A stretch of DNA of 39,837 nt from Acidobacteria bacterium 13_2_20CM_57_17. GTDB lineage: Bacteria; Acidobacteriota; Terriglobia; Acidiferrales; UBA7541. The DNA lies in assembly GCA_001914785.1 (NCBI GenBank), contig MNDE01000126.1, positions 1 through 39,837 on the forward strand. The letters are read 5' to 3'. The position numbers and the translations under genes are program-made. Shown here one piece after another: positions 38,796 through 39,837 of the stretch (its first letter is position 1; each line of letters opens with the position of its first letter). The notes under the pieces are model-generated. The model did no database searches, had not been told where the DNA came from, and saw only the letters and a list, made by a program, of their open reading frames with translations.

Positions 38796-39837
38796 ATGAC
38801 GCCCACGGGCTACTTTCTTGACCATCTCTGGCTCATCCCGCTGTTTCCGCTGGCGAGCGCGGCGCTGATGCTTTTCTTCGGCAAGCGGCTGCCGAATACA
38901 GCTGTCAGCGTGCTGTGCGTCGGCAGCGTTGGTTTGTCTTTCGTGTACGCCCTGGGCGCCGTGTTTCAATTGCTGGCCGCCGATCCCGAGCATCGCGTCT
39001 TCCAGAAAGTGCTCTTCGAATGGCTGACGCCCGGCCCCATGCAAATGACCGGCGGCCACACCATTCGCTTTGTCGCGGACTGGGGCTACCTTCTCGATCC
39101 GCTCTCCTGCGTCATGGTTCTCGTGGTTACCGGCGTCGGCTTTCTGATTCACGTTTACTCCATCGGGTACATGGGGCACGAAGGCGGCTACTACCGCTTC
39201 TTCGGCTACATGAATCTCTTCATGTTCGCCATGCTGACGCTCGTTCTGGCGAACAACATGTTGCTTATGTTCGTGGGATGGGAAGGCGTCGGCCTTTGCA
39301 GCTACTTGCTGATCGGTTTCTATTTCCTGAAAAAGTCGGCTTCCGATGCGGGTAAAAAAGCATTCATCGTCAATCGCATCGGCGACGCCGGATTTATCCT
39401 CGGAATTCTTCTGACCGCCGTGACGCTGGGCACCATCCGGTTTACGTCGCAGGGTTTGCCCGACGCCGCGGACGCCACAGGAATTATTCAGGCGCTCAGA
39501 GCGGCTGTTGAATCGCATGCCTTGGCTTTCGGCGCGCCGGTTCTCACCGCCATCGCGCTTTTGCTCTTTATCGGAGCGATGGGCAAATCCGCGCAGATTC
39601 CGCTCTACGTTTGGCTGCCGGACGCCATGGAAGGCCCTACGCCAGTAAGCGCGCTGATCCACGCTGCCACCATGGTGACCGCTGGTGTCTACATGGTTGC
39701 CCGCATGAACGCCGTTTACCAGCTCGCCCCGTTTGCAATGAATGCCGTGGCAGTGATCGGCGCGATCACCGCCATTTTCGCGGCGTCCATGGCGCTCGTG
39801 CAGAACGACATCAAGAAAGTCCTCGCTTATTCGACCA
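38796..39837 (+). CDS. nuoL: NADH-quinone oxidoreductase subunit L, partial; runs off the window
   Basis: Not in the ORF track because it has no stop here. MTPTGYFLDHLWLIPLFPLASAALMLFFGKRLPN...LMLFVGWEGVGLCSYLLIGFYF...IGAMGKSAQIPLYVWLPDAMEGPTPVSALIHAATMVTAGVYMVAR. Confidence 0.95.
   Translation, partial: MTPTGYFLDHLWLIPLFPLASAALMLFFGKRLPNTAVSVLCVGSVGLSFVYALGAVFQLLAADPEHRVFQKVLFEWLTPGPMQMTGGHTIRFVADWGYLLDPLSCVMVLVVTGVGFLIHVYSIGYMGHEGGYYRFFGYMNLFMFAMLTLVLANNMLLMFVGWEGVGLCSYLLIGFYFLKKSASDAGKKAFIVNRIGDAGFILGILLTAVTLGTIRFTSQGLPDAADATGIIQALRAAVESHALAFGAPVLTAIALLLFIGAMGKSAQIPLYVWLPDAMEGPTPVSALIHAATMVTAGVYMVARMNAVYQLAPFAMNAVAVIGAITAIFAASMALVQNDIKKVLAYST

Noticed and set aside
38703-39662. 319-aa minus-strand ORF opposite nuoK/nuoL
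   Set aside because: Antisense to unmistakable NuoK and NuoL coding sequence; GC-bias artefact.
1-39837. CRISPR array, tRNA or rRNA genes, prophage or integrase
   Set aside because: No regular direct-repeat/spacer pattern, no T-loop or acceptor-type structures noticed, and no transposase, integrase or phage proteins in the ORFs. A tool run (tRNAscan-SE, minced) would be needed to exclude weak cases.

Overview
GC-rich bacterial chromosome segment of about 39.8 kb. Gene content and two ADOP-type MacB/FtsX permeases suggest an Acidobacteriota-like genome (inference; no phylogenetic test was run). Main content: a partial 3-methyladenine glycosylase (AAG/MPG) at the left edge; pntAA-pntAB-pntB transhydrogenase; an ADOP permease split by a frameshift; a 2OG-Fe(II) oxygenase; a disrupted Tat-exported aminotransferase; a POTRA protein; a glyoxylate-shunt locus (aceB-aceA) divergent from an IclR regulator with two matching palindromes between them; a BON-domain lipid/stress-type protein; a glycerophosphodiesterase and rsmA; a repeat-rich zone; glgA, trxA, tag, purA; a molybdenum-cofactor operon containing a response-regulator/PATAN-like gene; a MoaD-like gene overlapping a BNR beta-propeller gene; an HxlR regulator; an intact ADOP permease; an SRPBCC gene remnant; proC; and a Complex I run nuoA-C-D-H-J-K-L in which nuoB and nuoI are not in their usual places. 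I see no CRISPR array, rRNA, tRNA or prophage. I do not see a clear, entirely new system. The strongest unexplained signals are (1) the IclR operator pair, (2) a motif cluster upstream of rsmA, (3) a REP-like repeat pair with one compensatory base pair, (4) two mutually exclusive hairpins before nuoC, and (5) decayed gene fragments (SRPBCC remnant, BON 3'-end duplication).
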